Source: a virus. Taken from it: a stretch of DNA of 34,786 nucleotides. The stretch covers positions 1-34,786 of IMG/VR virus record IMGVR_UViG_3300035666_000096. One strand, given 5' to 3'. A program made the position numbers and the translations under genes. The notes under the pieces are model-generated. The model was not told the DNA's origin. It saw only the letters and a program-made list of their open reading frames with translations, and ran no database searches. Positions within the stretch are counted from its first letter, which is position 1; the number at the start of each line of letters is the position of its first letter. Shown here in pieces: positions 1 through 5,946 of the stretch.

Positions 1-210
1 TAATTGTTTATCAAAAACATAAGCCGTGTTATGCCCTAAATTTAATGCTTTATTAACAGCAGCATCACTACCAAAAAAATCAGATAATTCTATATATAAT
101 TTTTTAAAGATTAAAACTTTATTACCAAAAATCATAGTTTTATATCTCCAATCTTGTTTGCATTCTGAACCAGTATGTTTATATTTTGTTCCTATATATT
201 TACTTGCCAT
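1..210 (-). CDS. Small protein of unknown function, partial at the left edge
   Basis: The reading frame starts MASKYIGTKYKHTG and stays open for 70 codons to the window edge, so the C-terminus is missing. The start codon lies inside the last codons of the upstream gene (stop at 200-202), a tight overlap typical of this genome and the main reason for accepting it. The product is basic and rich in Tyr, Phe and Lys; no family is recognised. It is the last visible gene of the leftward replication block. An overlapping plus-strand frame at 26-217 is treated as its shadow. Confidence 0.6.
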   Translation of the reverse strand, partial: MASKYIGTKYKHTGSECKQDWRYKTMIFGNKVLIFKKLYIELSDFFGSDAAVNKALNLGHNTAYVFDKQL

Positions 211-379
211 TATTTAATTCTTCCGCTTTATCTTTGGCATCTTTTGCGCTGTCAAAATAACCATGATTAGTGTTTTTATTTGATAATCCGTATTTAACCG
301 TTCCATCCGCTTTGTAATACTTAGCAATAAACCAATCATCGGACTTAATGCAATAGTTGTCCAACTTATGCCACTTCAT
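200..379 (-). CDS. 59-residue phage protein of unknown function
   Basis: Starts MKWHKLDNYCIKSDDWFIAK and ends in an acidic/basic helix (DSAKDAKDKAEELNNGK). The start overlaps the end of the helicase-loader gene by 14 nt and the stop overlaps the next start, so it is translationally embedded in the replication operon. The aromatic N-terminus followed by a short helical tail resembles small single-domain proteins common in phages, for which I know no function. Too small for domain prediction by eye; coding status rests on the overlaps and the protein-like composition. Confidence 0.65.
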   Translation of the reverse strand: MKWHKLDNYCIKSDDWFIAKYYKADGTVKYGLSNKNTNHGYFDSAKDAKDKAEELNNGK

Positions 380-833
380 GTTTCATCGCTTCCTGTGCAT
401 ATTTAAGGCTAATTTCAGGGAAATTCTTTGGGTTAGCAATAATGCGCTTTGCCCATGCCTTGTAATCAGTTTTTGGTTTTAATTTGTCGCTTATGTATTT
501 TGACAGTTTATCTGCTTGCGCTTTGTTAACTTCGTATGCAGGGGCTGGTAGTGCTTTGAAGTCTTGTATGTTGTTTGTTACGCAATGTTTTAAAAATTCA
601 TCACATGATGGTGCGTATGTGTATTTGGCATCTAGTCCTGCTTTCAATCTTTCAACGCTTATTCCGGACAATTCTAATGCCCATGTTGTTTTGGCGTTAA
701 GTATTCCAATGTCCTGACCGTTTGCGTCTAATTGTCCTAGTTTAAATTTGTCTATAAAAGTATTTCCAAATCTTCCATGCAGTCTTTGAAATAATCTTTC
801 AACCCATTCCATCGGTATTGGTTGGTTATTCAT
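366..833 (-). CDS. Lambda P-like replication protein (helicase loader)
   Basis: 155 residues. The N-terminal half (WVERLFQRLHGRFGNTFIDKF, then NAKTTWALELSG and the PSCDEFLKHC region) matches my recollection of the phage lambda replication protein P family: a domain that assesses the region to be replicated and recruits the host DnaB helicase. The length is shorter than lambda P (233 aa). It follows directly (8-nt overlap) the DUF1376 protein, as lambda P follows O, which supports an initiator/loader pair. The C-terminal part (KAWAKRIIANPKNFPEISLKYAQEA) is helical and may contact the helicase. Family call is by eye, without a profile search. Confidence 0.7.
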   Translation of the reverse strand: MNNQPIPMEWVERLFQRLHGRFGNTFIDKFKLGQLDANGQDIGILNAKTTWALELSGISVERLKAGLDAKYTYAPSCDEFLKHCVTNNIQDFKALPAPAYEVNKAQADKLSKYISDKLKPKTDYKAWAKRIIANPKNFPEISLKYAQEAMKHEVA

Positions 834-1530
834 GATTTATCACCTTTATATTATTTTGATTTATTAGCAATGAACCGAATGCTGTTCTAGCCGCCGCTTC
901 CCTTGCATCTTGATATGTTGGTTTGTTGTCTTTGGTAATCCATGCGGCTTCAAATCCTGTCCAACTTTTTTCACAACATTTTATTATTGCTTGTTCAGGT
1001 GTCCAGCCAAGTTTGTTTGCTTCTTTTACTACTGAGTTGTATACGCGTTCTGTTACGGGCTTCTTTTTTCTAACTGCAAGCCATTCAGATAATAATTCCT
1101 CAGGAATTGGCGGTATGTATTTAACTGGTTTATGTTTAATGGTTAATGTTTCTTGTTTAGCATTAGCCTTTGCTATACCCCCCGATAGCCCCCCTATACC
1201 ATCGCTATTGTCAGGCTTTGCCCACCGCTTTGCCGCCCCAGCCGCGCCTGCGGTCTTGAATGATTGATACTGTTTTATTTCCTTATCAGCCCTTTCATTT
1301 ATCCAACCGTCATTTGATAGCATAAAAAATTCATTTAACACTTGTTCAACATCGGGTATGTATTCTTTGTTCAGGCACAAAAGTCTTGTTACTTTTGCCA
1401 AATCGTTTGGTATTGGCTGTTCATGCAGGTAGTAATAATCAAGCAGTCGCCTGTAACATATATCTTCGGTAGGGGATAAATGTTTGGTGTGGCTTGAATA
1501 ATCACCGATATTGAATTGATAGTAATGCAT
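826..1530 (-). CDS. DUF1376 (YdaU-like) replication initiation protein
   Basis: 234 residues. The N-terminal about 95 residues (YYQFNIGDYSSHTKHLSPTEDICYRRLL, a YYLHEQPIP segment, then FFMLSNDGWINERAD) carry the hallmark pattern of DUF1376/YdaU proteins, found in lambdoid phages at the position of the replication initiator. A low-complexity linker rich in Gly, Ala and Lys follows (about 95-135), then a C-terminal region with WTPEQAIIKCCEKSWTGFEAAWI, a motif common at the end of phage replication proteins that may mediate DNA or partner binding. It overlaps the loader gene by 8 nt. A GGAATT sequence 5-10 nt upstream of the ATG serves as ribosome binding site. Confidence 0.75.
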   Translation of the reverse strand: MHYYQFNIGDYSSHTKHLSPTEDICYRRLLDYYYLHEQPIPNDLAKVTRLLCLNKEYIPDVEQVLNEFFMLSNDGWINERADKEIKQYQSFKTAGAAGAAKRWAKPDNSDGIGGLSGGIAKANAKQETLTIKHKPVKYIPPIPEELLSEWLAVRKKKPVTERVYNSVVKEANKLGWTPEQAIIKCCEKSWTGFEAAWITKDNKPTYQDAREAAARTAFGSLLINQNNIKVINHE

Positions 1531-1704
1531 ATTAATTCCTATTCAGTAGCGGGCTGGATGATAAGTCCAACAGTAAGAAACCACGCAAGGATGCAAACGG
1601 ATTATTACCTTTTCCGCTAGTGAATAAAAATTAAATTGAAACATTTTTTTGATACATCCTTTATGTGAACCGGTTTATCAATCCGATGCGCAGACATTAT
1701 ATTA
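1531..1704 (-). other. Intergenic stretch with a start-less Leu/Ser-rich frame and small hairpins
   Basis: This 174-nt gap between the VRR-NUC and DUF1376 genes holds no convincing gene. On the minus strand one frame is open from about 1635 down to the TAA just before the DUF1376 start and reads ...NNPFASLRGFLLLDLSSSP..., but it lacks ATG, GTG or TTG. Two alternative ATG frames give only 26 and 33 residues. The minus-strand transcript can fold short stems (TGGA/TCCA and CAG/CTG). It could be a leader peptide relic, a structured leader of the replication mRNA, or spacer. Confidence 0.3.
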
Positions 1705-2061
1705 TTATTTTGTATCTTGCAAGTAGTTATTTATTGCGTTTTTTGCTTCATCAAACCCATAACAAACAACCGCTGGATAACCCATTAGCGTTGCCGCACC
1801 CATAAATTCTTTTTGACTGTCTGAAACCCGACCGCCTTTAACTTTCATTTCAATCCATAATCCATGGAAACCATTTTTAGGTATCATCAAGAATAAATCG
1901 GGAACACCAGCCATTGAACCCTCTTTTTTAAGTTTAACGGCTGTGCCTATATGACGAACACCGCCATTAGGAATAGAAAATAAGTATTTGTTATATTGCC
2001 TATATTGCAATCTAAACCAGTCAATTACGGCAACCTGTTCCTGATGTTCGCTTGATTTCAT
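1705..2061 (-). CDS. VRR-NUC domain nuclease
   Basis: 118 residues, a compact single-domain enzyme typical of stand-alone phage VRR-NUC proteins of the PD-(D/E)XK superfamily. Visible motifs in order: E8 in SSEHQEQVAVIDW, the IPNGG segment (30-34), GVPDLF with the catalytic Asp near 55, and WIEMKVKGG with E71 and K73, followed by SDSQKEF with a conserved Gln near 83. The family contains structure-selective nucleases, and phage copies lie near replication and recombination genes as here. It is the first gene of the leftward replication block; no clear Shine-Dalgarno precedes the ATG. The true substrate is unknown. Confidence 0.85.
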   Translation of the reverse strand: MKSSEHQEQVAVIDWFRLQYRQYNKYLFSIPNGGVRHIGTAVKLKKEGSMAGVPDLFLMIPKNGFHGLWIEMKVKGGRVSDSQKEFMGAATLMGYPAVVCYGFDEAKNAINNYLQDTK

Positions 2062-2067
2062 GACATT

Positions 2068-2076
2068 ATTGTAACA
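2068..2076 (-). promoter_or_regulatory. Possible extended -10 promoter for the leftward replication block
   Basis: Read on the minus strand, TGTTACAAT matches an extended -10 element (TGnTACAAT), with a poor -35 (TAATCA) about 17 nt upstream. It ends only 6 nt before the ATG of the VRR-NUC gene, so transcripts would be leaderless or nearly so. No Shine-Dalgarno is present between them, which agrees. Weak evidence. Confidence 0.35.
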
Positions 2077-2087
2077 TTAAAAAATAA

Positions 2088-2142
2088 TTTTGATTAAACC
2101 GCATAAATGACTTGCATCAATGTCAAATGTGATTAGTATACA
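2088..2142 (+). promoter_or_regulatory. Early rightward promoter, copy 1 of a repeated element
   Basis: A -35-like TTGCAT (2112-2117) lies 16 nt before TAGTAT (2134-2139). Upstream is TTTTGATTAAACC and GCATAAAT. The same layout recurs at 2529-2582, which argues for a conserved control unit rather than a chance match. It drives the gene at 2187 and may also hold an operator, since the spacing between conserved blocks is kept within one base. Confidence 0.55.
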
Positions 2143-2164
2143 AACTGTGCTGACTTAGCACCAA

Positions 2165-2186
2165 CGGAAACTTAAAGGAAACTAAA
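2165..2186 (+). repeat. Early-gene leader repeat carrying the AAGGAAACT ribosome binding site
   Basis: A leader of two related units, CGGAAACTTAA and AGGAAACT, sits just before the start of the first early gene. Near-identical leaders precede the starts at 2631 (2607-2630) and 3001 (2980-3000). Shorter AAGGAAACT versions precede 5773 and 6855. The second GGAA is a well-placed Shine-Dalgarno; the first copy may be a standby site or enhancer. Confidence 0.65.
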
Positions 2187-2498
2187 ATGAACGCATACGC
2201 AAACAAACACGCAAATCAATTTTATATAGATTCTAACAATGTAGTTCGTTGGAATTCAAACGATGTAGTTCCCCCTAAAGATATTTTGGCAGAATTATGT
2301 GTTGCAGGTTATATCACTTCAGAAAATCTTTATGACAGCATTGCTACTAAAAATAAAGAAGACGAAGTGTTTTTAACACAATATATTGCTAATCGCCGCA
2401 AATATGGTTACACCGCTGAAGAAAAATCTGAAATGCAAAATGCATTTGGTGGCGAGACGGTCGTTGATGTTTTTACCGGTCAAGTTGTAAATTATTAA
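2187..2498 (+). CDS. Early protein of unknown function, 103 residues
   Basis: First gene of the rightward early block, starting MNAYANKHANQFYIDSNN. It has its own promoter upstream and a strong intrinsic terminator right after it, so it forms a single-gene transcription unit expressed apart from the rest of the early operon. No domain is recognised. The protein is acidic and ends FGGETVVDVFTGQVVNY, a C-terminal pattern that I associate with uncharacterised phage proteins. The start is fixed by the leader repeat and its AAGGAAACT site 5-13 nt upstream. Monocistronic early genes of this sort often act on the host or on regulation, but nothing in the sequence proves that. Confidence 0.8.
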   Translation: MNAYANKHANQFYIDSNNVVRWNSNDVVPPKDILAELCVAGYITSENLYDSIATKNKEDEVFLTQYIANRRKYGYTAEEKSEMQNAFGGETVVDVFTGQVVNY

Positions 2499-2503
2499 AA
2501 ATT

Positions 2504-2522
2504 GGGGCGAAAGCCCCTTTTT
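2504..2522 (+). terminator. Intrinsic terminator after the first early gene
   Basis: GGGGC-GAAA-GCCCC stem-loop with a stable GNRA-type tetraloop, followed by TTTTT. It begins 6 nt after the stop codon of the gene ending at 2498. A second promoter follows at once, so the downstream early operon is transcribed separately. Confidence 0.85.
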
Positions 2523-2528
2523 GTTTTA

Positions 2529-2582
2529 TTTTAATTAAACGCAGAAATAAGTTGCAATAGTTTTTAACAGCGATTAATGTAG
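2529..2582 (+). promoter_or_regulatory. Early rightward promoter, copy 2 of the repeated element
   Basis: TTGCAA (2552-2557) and TAATGT (2575-2580) are separated by 17 nt, preceded by TTTTAATTAAAC and GCAGAAAT. Alignment with copy 1 at 2088-2142 keeps the TTTTnATTAAAC, GCAnAAATnA, TTGCA and GATTA blocks in the same order. It drives the long early operon from 2631 onward. Confidence 0.55.
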
Positions 2583-2630
2583 TGGCGTGGTCAGGCAACA
2601 CACAAACGGAAACTTAAAGGAAACTTAAAA

Positions 2631-2957
2631 ATGACAAACTTAACAATCACCAAAATTCATGAAATAGCAAAACAAGCGGCAGTAGATGCTGAAACCGCTT
2701 TTATGCAACAATATGGCGAACCTGCTTATTGCGGTTTTGCTTGGGTTAAATTAATGATGGATGGTCGCAAGCCTGAAACTAAAGAATTAGTTAAAGCAGG
2801 CATTGCAAATAAAAGTTGGGACAAGGGTTATGTAGTTTGGAATCCAGCCAACAACGGAACGCAATCAATGGATGTTAAAGAACGCGGCGCAGAAGCATAT
2901 GCAAGAGTTATGCAGTCTTTTGGAATCAAAGCATACGCGCAGTCACGCGCTGATTAA
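2631..2957 (+). CDS. Early protein of unknown function, 108 residues
   Basis: Starts MTNLTITKIHEIAKQAAVDAET. Distinctive segments are QQYGEPAYCGFAWV (about 25-38), WDKGYVVWNPANNG (about 65-78) and a helical KERGAEAYARVMQSFG. The combination of an AxCGFAWV motif and a later VWNP motif is one I associate with small uncharacterised proteins of lytic and temperate phages, but no function is known to me. Translation starts at a copy of the leader repeat. A hairpin resembling a terminator follows 5 nt after the stop and precedes the next gene. A longer frame beginning at 2872 inside this gene is rejected as the start of its neighbour. Confidence 0.8.
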   Translation: MTNLTITKIHEIAKQAAVDAETAFMQQYGEPAYCGFAWVKLMMDGRKPETKELVKAGIANKSWDKGYVVWNPANNGTQSMDVKERGAEAYARVMQSFGIKAYAQSRAD

Positions 2958-2962
2958 TCAAC

Positions 2963-2980
2963 GGGGCGCAAGCCCCTTTT
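2963..2980 (+). terminator. Terminator-like hairpin with short T run (possible attenuator)
   Basis: GGGGC-GCAA-GCCCC stem-loop followed by only TTTT and then directly by a leader repeat (GGAAACTTAAGGAAAC) for the gene at 3001. The short U tract and the absence of a new promoter suggest partial termination or an mRNA processing/stability element rather than a full stop. Confidence 0.6.
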
Positions 2981-3000
2981 GGAAACTTAAGGAAACTAAA

Positions 3001-3297
3001 ATGAAATATGTCCGCCCTGTTTTTGACGATGATTACTCTGAAGATATTCCTACCAATATCGCAGACCTTGTTGAGCAATACTTAATCAATTCCCCAAACC
3101 TATCAGACTACATTGAAGAAACTGATTTAATCAGCGACCAAGTCCTTGTCATTCTTTACGATGCAAATGACGATAAGTTAGGTCGTATTCGCGATTTATA
3201 CAATAGCAAAATTCGCGACATGGCAGACTATGTTGAAGCCAATCACGATTGCGATGGCTTTGCCCGTTGGATGCTTAATGAAGTAAAGGATTGGTAA
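3001..3297 (+). CDS. Early acidic protein of unknown function, 98 residues
   Basis: Starts MKYVRPVFDDDYSEDIPTN. The start was chosen because a leader repeat with AAGGAAACT lies immediately upstream; the open frame extends back to an ATG at 2872 but that would run through the preceding gene and the hairpin. The protein is acidic and mostly helical (IADLVEQYLINSP, RIRDLYNSKIRDMADYVEANHDCDGFARWMLNEV). No family is recognised. Its stop overlaps the next start (TAATGA), so the small membrane peptide that follows is probably co-translated. Confidence 0.75.
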   Translation: MKYVRPVFDDDYSEDIPTNIADLVEQYLINSPNLSDYIEETDLISDQVLVILYDANDDKLGRIRDLYNSKIRDMADYVEANHDCDGFARWMLNEVKDW

Positions 3298-3422
3298 TGA
3301 AAGATTATAAAAACCTAGTTGTAAAATCTGAAACAAACTGGCTTAACATTGCTGTTGAAACCGTTTGCTTTGTCGGTAGCATGGTAGCAATAGGCTTTTT
3401 GCTTTGCTTGCTTGCTGTTTAA
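3297..3422 (+). CDS. 41-residue single-pass membrane peptide
   Basis: ATG overlaps the previous stop in TAATGA. The N-terminus (MKDYKNLVVKSETNWLNIAVE) is polar, and residues about 20-41 (VCFVGSMVAIGFLLCLLAV) form one hydrophobic helix ending at the C-terminus. This suggests a tail-anchored inner-membrane peptide. Function unknown; small early membrane peptides in phages are often anti-host or superinfection-related, which is only an inference here. Confidence 0.6.
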   Translation: MKDYKNLVVKSETNWLNIAVETVCFVGSMVAIGFLLCLLAV

Positions 3423-3438
3423 CACTAAAGGATAAAAT

Positions 3439-4029
3439 ATGAGTTTTGAAAAATTAAGCAGTATAAATGTCAATGACCGCGTTGAAAAAAAAGATGGGCT
3501 AAGTTATTTGTCATGGACTTGGGCTTGGCATGAATTTAAAATTGCTTGCCCCGATGCGACTTACAGAATAATTAAAACAGCCAATGGTTTGCCATACTTT
3601 GAAAGCGATGCTGGCGTAATGGTTTATACCGAAGTTACGGCTGGCGGCATAACCCATGAAATGTGGTTGCCAGTTATGAATGGTGCAAATAAAGCCATGA
3701 AGCGTGAAGCCTATACTTACACAACTAAGTTTGCAGAAAAAAGCGTTGATGCGTTCACTATGTGCGATGTTAATAAAACCATCATGCGATGCTTAACAAA
3801 AAATTTAGCAATGTTTGGTCTTGCGCTGTATTTGTATGCCGGTCAAGATTTACCCGAACCAAGCCTTGATAATGAAATTGCCGAATTAAACGGTTGCACT
3901 ACATTGGCAGAATTGCAGGAATCTTATTTAAAGATTATGCCGTTATTCAAAGATAGTCGCGCCGAACTAAAAATTATTACATCAACAAAAGATGCAATGA
4001 AAGCCAAACTGACAAAGGATGCCAAATGA
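3439..4029 (+). CDS. Single-strand annealing protein, DUF1071/Sak-type
   Basis: 196 residues. The N-terminal region (VNDRVEKKDGLSYLSWTWAWHEFKIACPDATY, then GVMVYTEVTAGGITHEMWLPVMNGANKAMK) and the segment VNKTIMRCLTKNLAMFGLALYLYAGQDLP match the DUF1071 family, assigned to the RAD52-like phage annealing proteins. Such proteins coat single-stranded DNA and promote annealing to complementary strands. The YqaJ-type exonuclease and an SSB-like protein encoded within 1.5 kb make a complete two-component recombination module like lambda Red. The C-terminal about 50 residues are variable and helical. A GGATAAAAT site precedes the start. Confidence 0.85.
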   Translation: MSFEKLSSINVNDRVEKKDGLSYLSWTWAWHEFKIACPDATYRIIKTANGLPYFESDAGVMVYTEVTAGGITHEMWLPVMNGANKAMKREAYTYTTKFAEKSVDAFTMCDVNKTIMRCLTKNLAMFGLALYLYAGQDLPEPSLDNEIAELNGCTTLAELQESYLKIMPLFKDSRAELKIITSTKDAMKAKLTKDAK

Positions 4030-4169
4030 TTATTACCAGCCTTTACAAACTAGCACCACCAAGCCCACGCCTTGTGGAATTACGCGAAAAGAAAGTTGCC
4101 GCCTGTAAACAAATGATGGGCGAAAAATGGTTGTTTGCCCAACAAATTCAAAGAAAGGATGCAAAATGA
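4026..4169 (+). CDS. 47-residue basic protein of unknown function
   Basis: Linked by ATGA overlaps on both sides (annealing protein upstream, 134-residue protein downstream). Sequence begins MIITSLYKLAPPSPRLVELR and continues with a basic helix (EKKVAACKQMMGEKWLFAQQIQRKDAK). Double ATGA coupling and protein-like composition support it despite its size. Similar short Lys/Arg-rich peptides occur in recombination regions of other phages, but no role is known to me. Confidence 0.65.
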   Translation: MIITSLYKLAPPSPRLVELREKKVAACKQMMGEKWLFAQQIQRKDAK

Positions 4170-4570
4170 ATAAAGATGAAGAATTGTGTGAAAAGAAATG
4201 TCAGGAAGCGGTAAATGCGGCAATAGAAATTTTAAAAGATATAAGTTTTGGCAATGAAGTTGAACTAATAACTAATGTTCAAACAATTTTATCTGCTTAT
4301 GCAAAAATTAAAGAAATAACAAAAGGTGAATATGTTGAAGCAATGCACATATTATGTTCGGCTTTTGGTGCTGTTATACATGATGCTTATGATGAAATTC
4401 ACCCATATAGCGTTGGTGGATATCAATTAGTTGTATTATTAAAAGCGGCTATGGTTTTATCTGCGGCTGATAGATTAGATGATGAAATTTCATATATTAA
4501 AGATGATTATCTTGTCAATTTTAATATCAACAAAGAAATAATTGATGTCGTATCAAAAAACATAACTTAA
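4166..4570 (+). CDS. Helical protein of unknown function, 134 residues
   Basis: Starts MNKDEELCEKKCQEAVNAAIEI. The ATG at 4166 was chosen over an in-frame ATG at 4127 because it has AAAGGATG just upstream and overlaps the previous stop as ATGA. The product is acidic and predicted all-helical, with segments such as TNVQTILSAYAKIKEITKGEYVEAM and YQLVVLLKAAMVLSAADRL. No family is recognised; its place in the recombination cluster is the only clue. Confidence 0.7.
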   Translation: MNKDEELCEKKCQEAVNAAIEILKDISFGNEVELITNVQTILSAYAKIKEITKGEYVEAMHILCSAFGAVIHDAYDEIHPYSVGGYQLVVLLKAAMVLSAADRLDDEISYIKDDYLVNFNINKEIIDVVSKNIT

Positions 4571-4583
4571 AAAAGGAAAGTAA

Positions 4584-4862
4584 ATGACTGAACAATTACC
4601 CGATTCTGAAATGCAATTATTAGTTGCTGACGCTGTGCGTTATCGTTTTTTACGCGATGTCGTTCCAAGCATCATTAATGAAATACACCAATCCGATGCC
4701 AATTACGATTGGAATAATTACGCAGGCTTTGAATCAATTTTTTATTCTAACAAAGGTTCTGCATTGGTTTTGCATGGCAATGATTTAGATGAAGCCATTG
4801 ATGCCGAACTGGGCATATTAGTTGATAGGGAAATTGCTGAAAAAATAAAGGAAACGCCATGA
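4584..4862 (+). CDS. Phage protein of unknown function, 92 residues
   Basis: Starts MTEQLPDSEMQLLVADAVRYRFLRD. The VADAVRYRFLRD segment followed near the C-terminus by DEAIDAEL resembles a group of small phage proteins with an RYRWLRD / LDEAIDA signature, whose role I do not know. A strong AAAAAGGAAAG ribosome site precedes it. It overlaps the exonuclease start by 4 nt (ATGA), so the two are likely co-translated. Confidence 0.75.
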   Translation: MTEQLPDSEMQLLVADAVRYRFLRDVVPSIINEIHQSDANYDWNNYAGFESIFYSNKGSALVLHGNDLDEAIDAELGILVDREIAEKIKETP

Positions 4863-5482
4863 ATGAAATTCAAGGGTCAGATGAATGGTTTGCCGCACGC
4901 TTGGGCAAGGTTAGTGCCAGTCGACTAGCCGATGTATTAGCAACAGTTAAAACAGGGGAAGCAGTAACGCGCCGCAACTACCGTATGCAATTGGTTTGTG
5001 AACGCTTAACGGGGCGCAAAGCAGAAACCTATACCAACGCCCACATGGAACGCGGAAATGCGTTAGAGCCGCTTGCAAGGGCTTTGTATGAGTTAAAAAA
5101 AGGCGTCATGGTTGATGAAGTTGGCTTTATTCAGCACCCGACCATTGAAATGGCAGGCGCAAGCCCTGATGGGTTAGTTGATGGCGGAAGCATTGAAATC
5201 AAATGCCCCACGCCAGCCAATCATCTTGAAACAATGTTACGCGGAACAGCCCCAAGCCAATACTTTGCCCAAATGCAATGGCAAATGGCTTGCCTAGGTA
5301 ATACCTATAAATTTGTGGACTTTGTGTCCTACTGCCCCGATGTGGGTGAAGATTTGGAATTATTTATTGTCCGCGTTCCACGCGATGATGAATGGTTGCA
5401 AGAAGCAGGAACGGCTGTAGTTGCGTTCCTTAATGAAGTGTCTGAAACAGTAAATCAACTAAAGGAATTAAGATGGCTATAA
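4859..5482 (+). CDS. YqaJ-type (lambda Exo-like) recombination exonuclease
   Basis: 207 residues, the usual size of YqaJ viral recombinases. Visible motifs: QGSDEWFAARLGKVSASRLADVL (the N-terminal signature, residues 5-27), HMERGNALEPLA with a conserved Glu near 64/70, GASPDGLV with catalytic Asp104, and IEIKCP with Glu113 and Lys115, then QYFAQMQWQMA (about 134-144). These are the PD-(D/E)XK catalytic elements of 5'-3' exonucleases that resect double-stranded ends and load the annealing protein. It pairs with the DUF1071 protein at 3439 and the SSB-like protein that overlaps its end. Confidence 0.92.
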   Translation: MNEIQGSDEWFAARLGKVSASRLADVLATVKTGEAVTRRNYRMQLVCERLTGRKAETYTNAHMERGNALEPLARALYELKKGVMVDEVGFIQHPTIEMAGASPDGLVDGGSIEIKCPTPANHLETMLRGTAPSQYFAQMQWQMACLGNTYKFVDFVSYCPDVGEDLELFIVRVPRDDEWLQEAGTAVVAFLNEVSETVNQLKELRWL

Positions 5483-5739
5483 CGCATGAAATAATCGCCC
5501 GTGGCGAAACTTACAAAGATAAAGAAGGAAACGATAAGACTCGCTGGATTCGTTGCGGTGTTGTAATGGACACAAAATCGGGCGGTCAAGCAATACATCT
5601 TGAAAGCCTGCCAATTAACTTTGATGGTTGGCTAATGATGAAAGAACCTATGCCAAAAGAAAACCAAAAGCCTTATAGCAAATCAGGTTCGGTTTCTGAA
5701 AAGCCAATTGATGAAATTGAATCGGACATTCCATTTTAA
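5473..5739 (+). CDS. SSB-like protein with an acidic IPF C-terminal tip
   Basis: 88 residues, overlapping the exonuclease by 10 nt. The N-terminal about 58 residues (HEIIARGETYKDKEGNDKTRWIRCGVVM, then HLESLPINFDGWLMMKEP) look like one small beta-barrel. A disordered linker follows, and the protein ends EIESDIPF. The acidic tail closing in DIPF is the classic tip by which bacterial SSB recruits partner enzymes. I infer a small single-stranded DNA-binding protein working with the exonuclease and annealing protein. An alternative is a decoy that binds host SSB partners without binding DNA. Confidence 0.65.
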   Translation: MAITHEIIARGETYKDKEGNDKTRWIRCGVVMDTKSGGQAIHLESLPINFDGWLMMKEPMPKENQKPYSKSGSVSEKPIDEIESDIPF

Positions 5740-5744
5740 CTAAC

Positions 5745-5760
5745 AAGGGCGCAAGCCCTT
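5745..5760 (+). terminator. Hairpin fused to a ribosome binding site
   Basis: AAGGGC-GCAA-GCCCTT stem-loop 6 nt after the stop at 5739, followed directly by TAAGGAAACT and the ATG at 5773. It repeats the hairpin plus AAGGAAACT design seen at 2963-3000. There is no long T tract, so it may be a weak terminator or an mRNA stability element. Confidence 0.5.
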
Positions 5761-5772
5761 TAAGGAAACTAT

Positions 5773-5946
5773 ATGTATATAACTGACGAACAGTTTGATG
5801 AAACCATTGAACGCGCATTTACACGCGGCATGGAATTTCAAAAGAAAAATCAACAAGATTTGGAAAAGGTGTGGTTTGACATTGGCTATAATGCAGGCTT
5901 AAAAGTCGCTAAACTAAATCAAAGGTGGGATTATGAGTTGCTATAA
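5773..5946 (+). CDS. 57-residue protein of unknown function
   Basis: Starts MYITDEQFDETIERAFTRGM and ends ...QRWDYELL, highly charged and helical. An AAGGAAACTATATG leader gives a good ribosome site. Its 3' end overlaps the next gene by 14 nt. No family recognised; coding status is supported by the leader copy and operon position. Confidence 0.6.
   Translation: MYITDEQFDETIERAFTRGMEFQKKNQQDLEKVWFDIGYNAGLKVAKLNQRWDYELL

Noticed and set aside
2112-2126. TTGACA on the minus strand (2121-2126) as -35 of the leftward promoter
   Set aside because: A perfect hexamer, but no acceptable -10 lies 16-18 nt downstream; kept only as an alternative.
2872-3000. Upstream start for the gene at 3001
   Set aside because: The extension would run through the previous gene and a terminator-like hairpin; the leader repeat before 3001 marks the real start.
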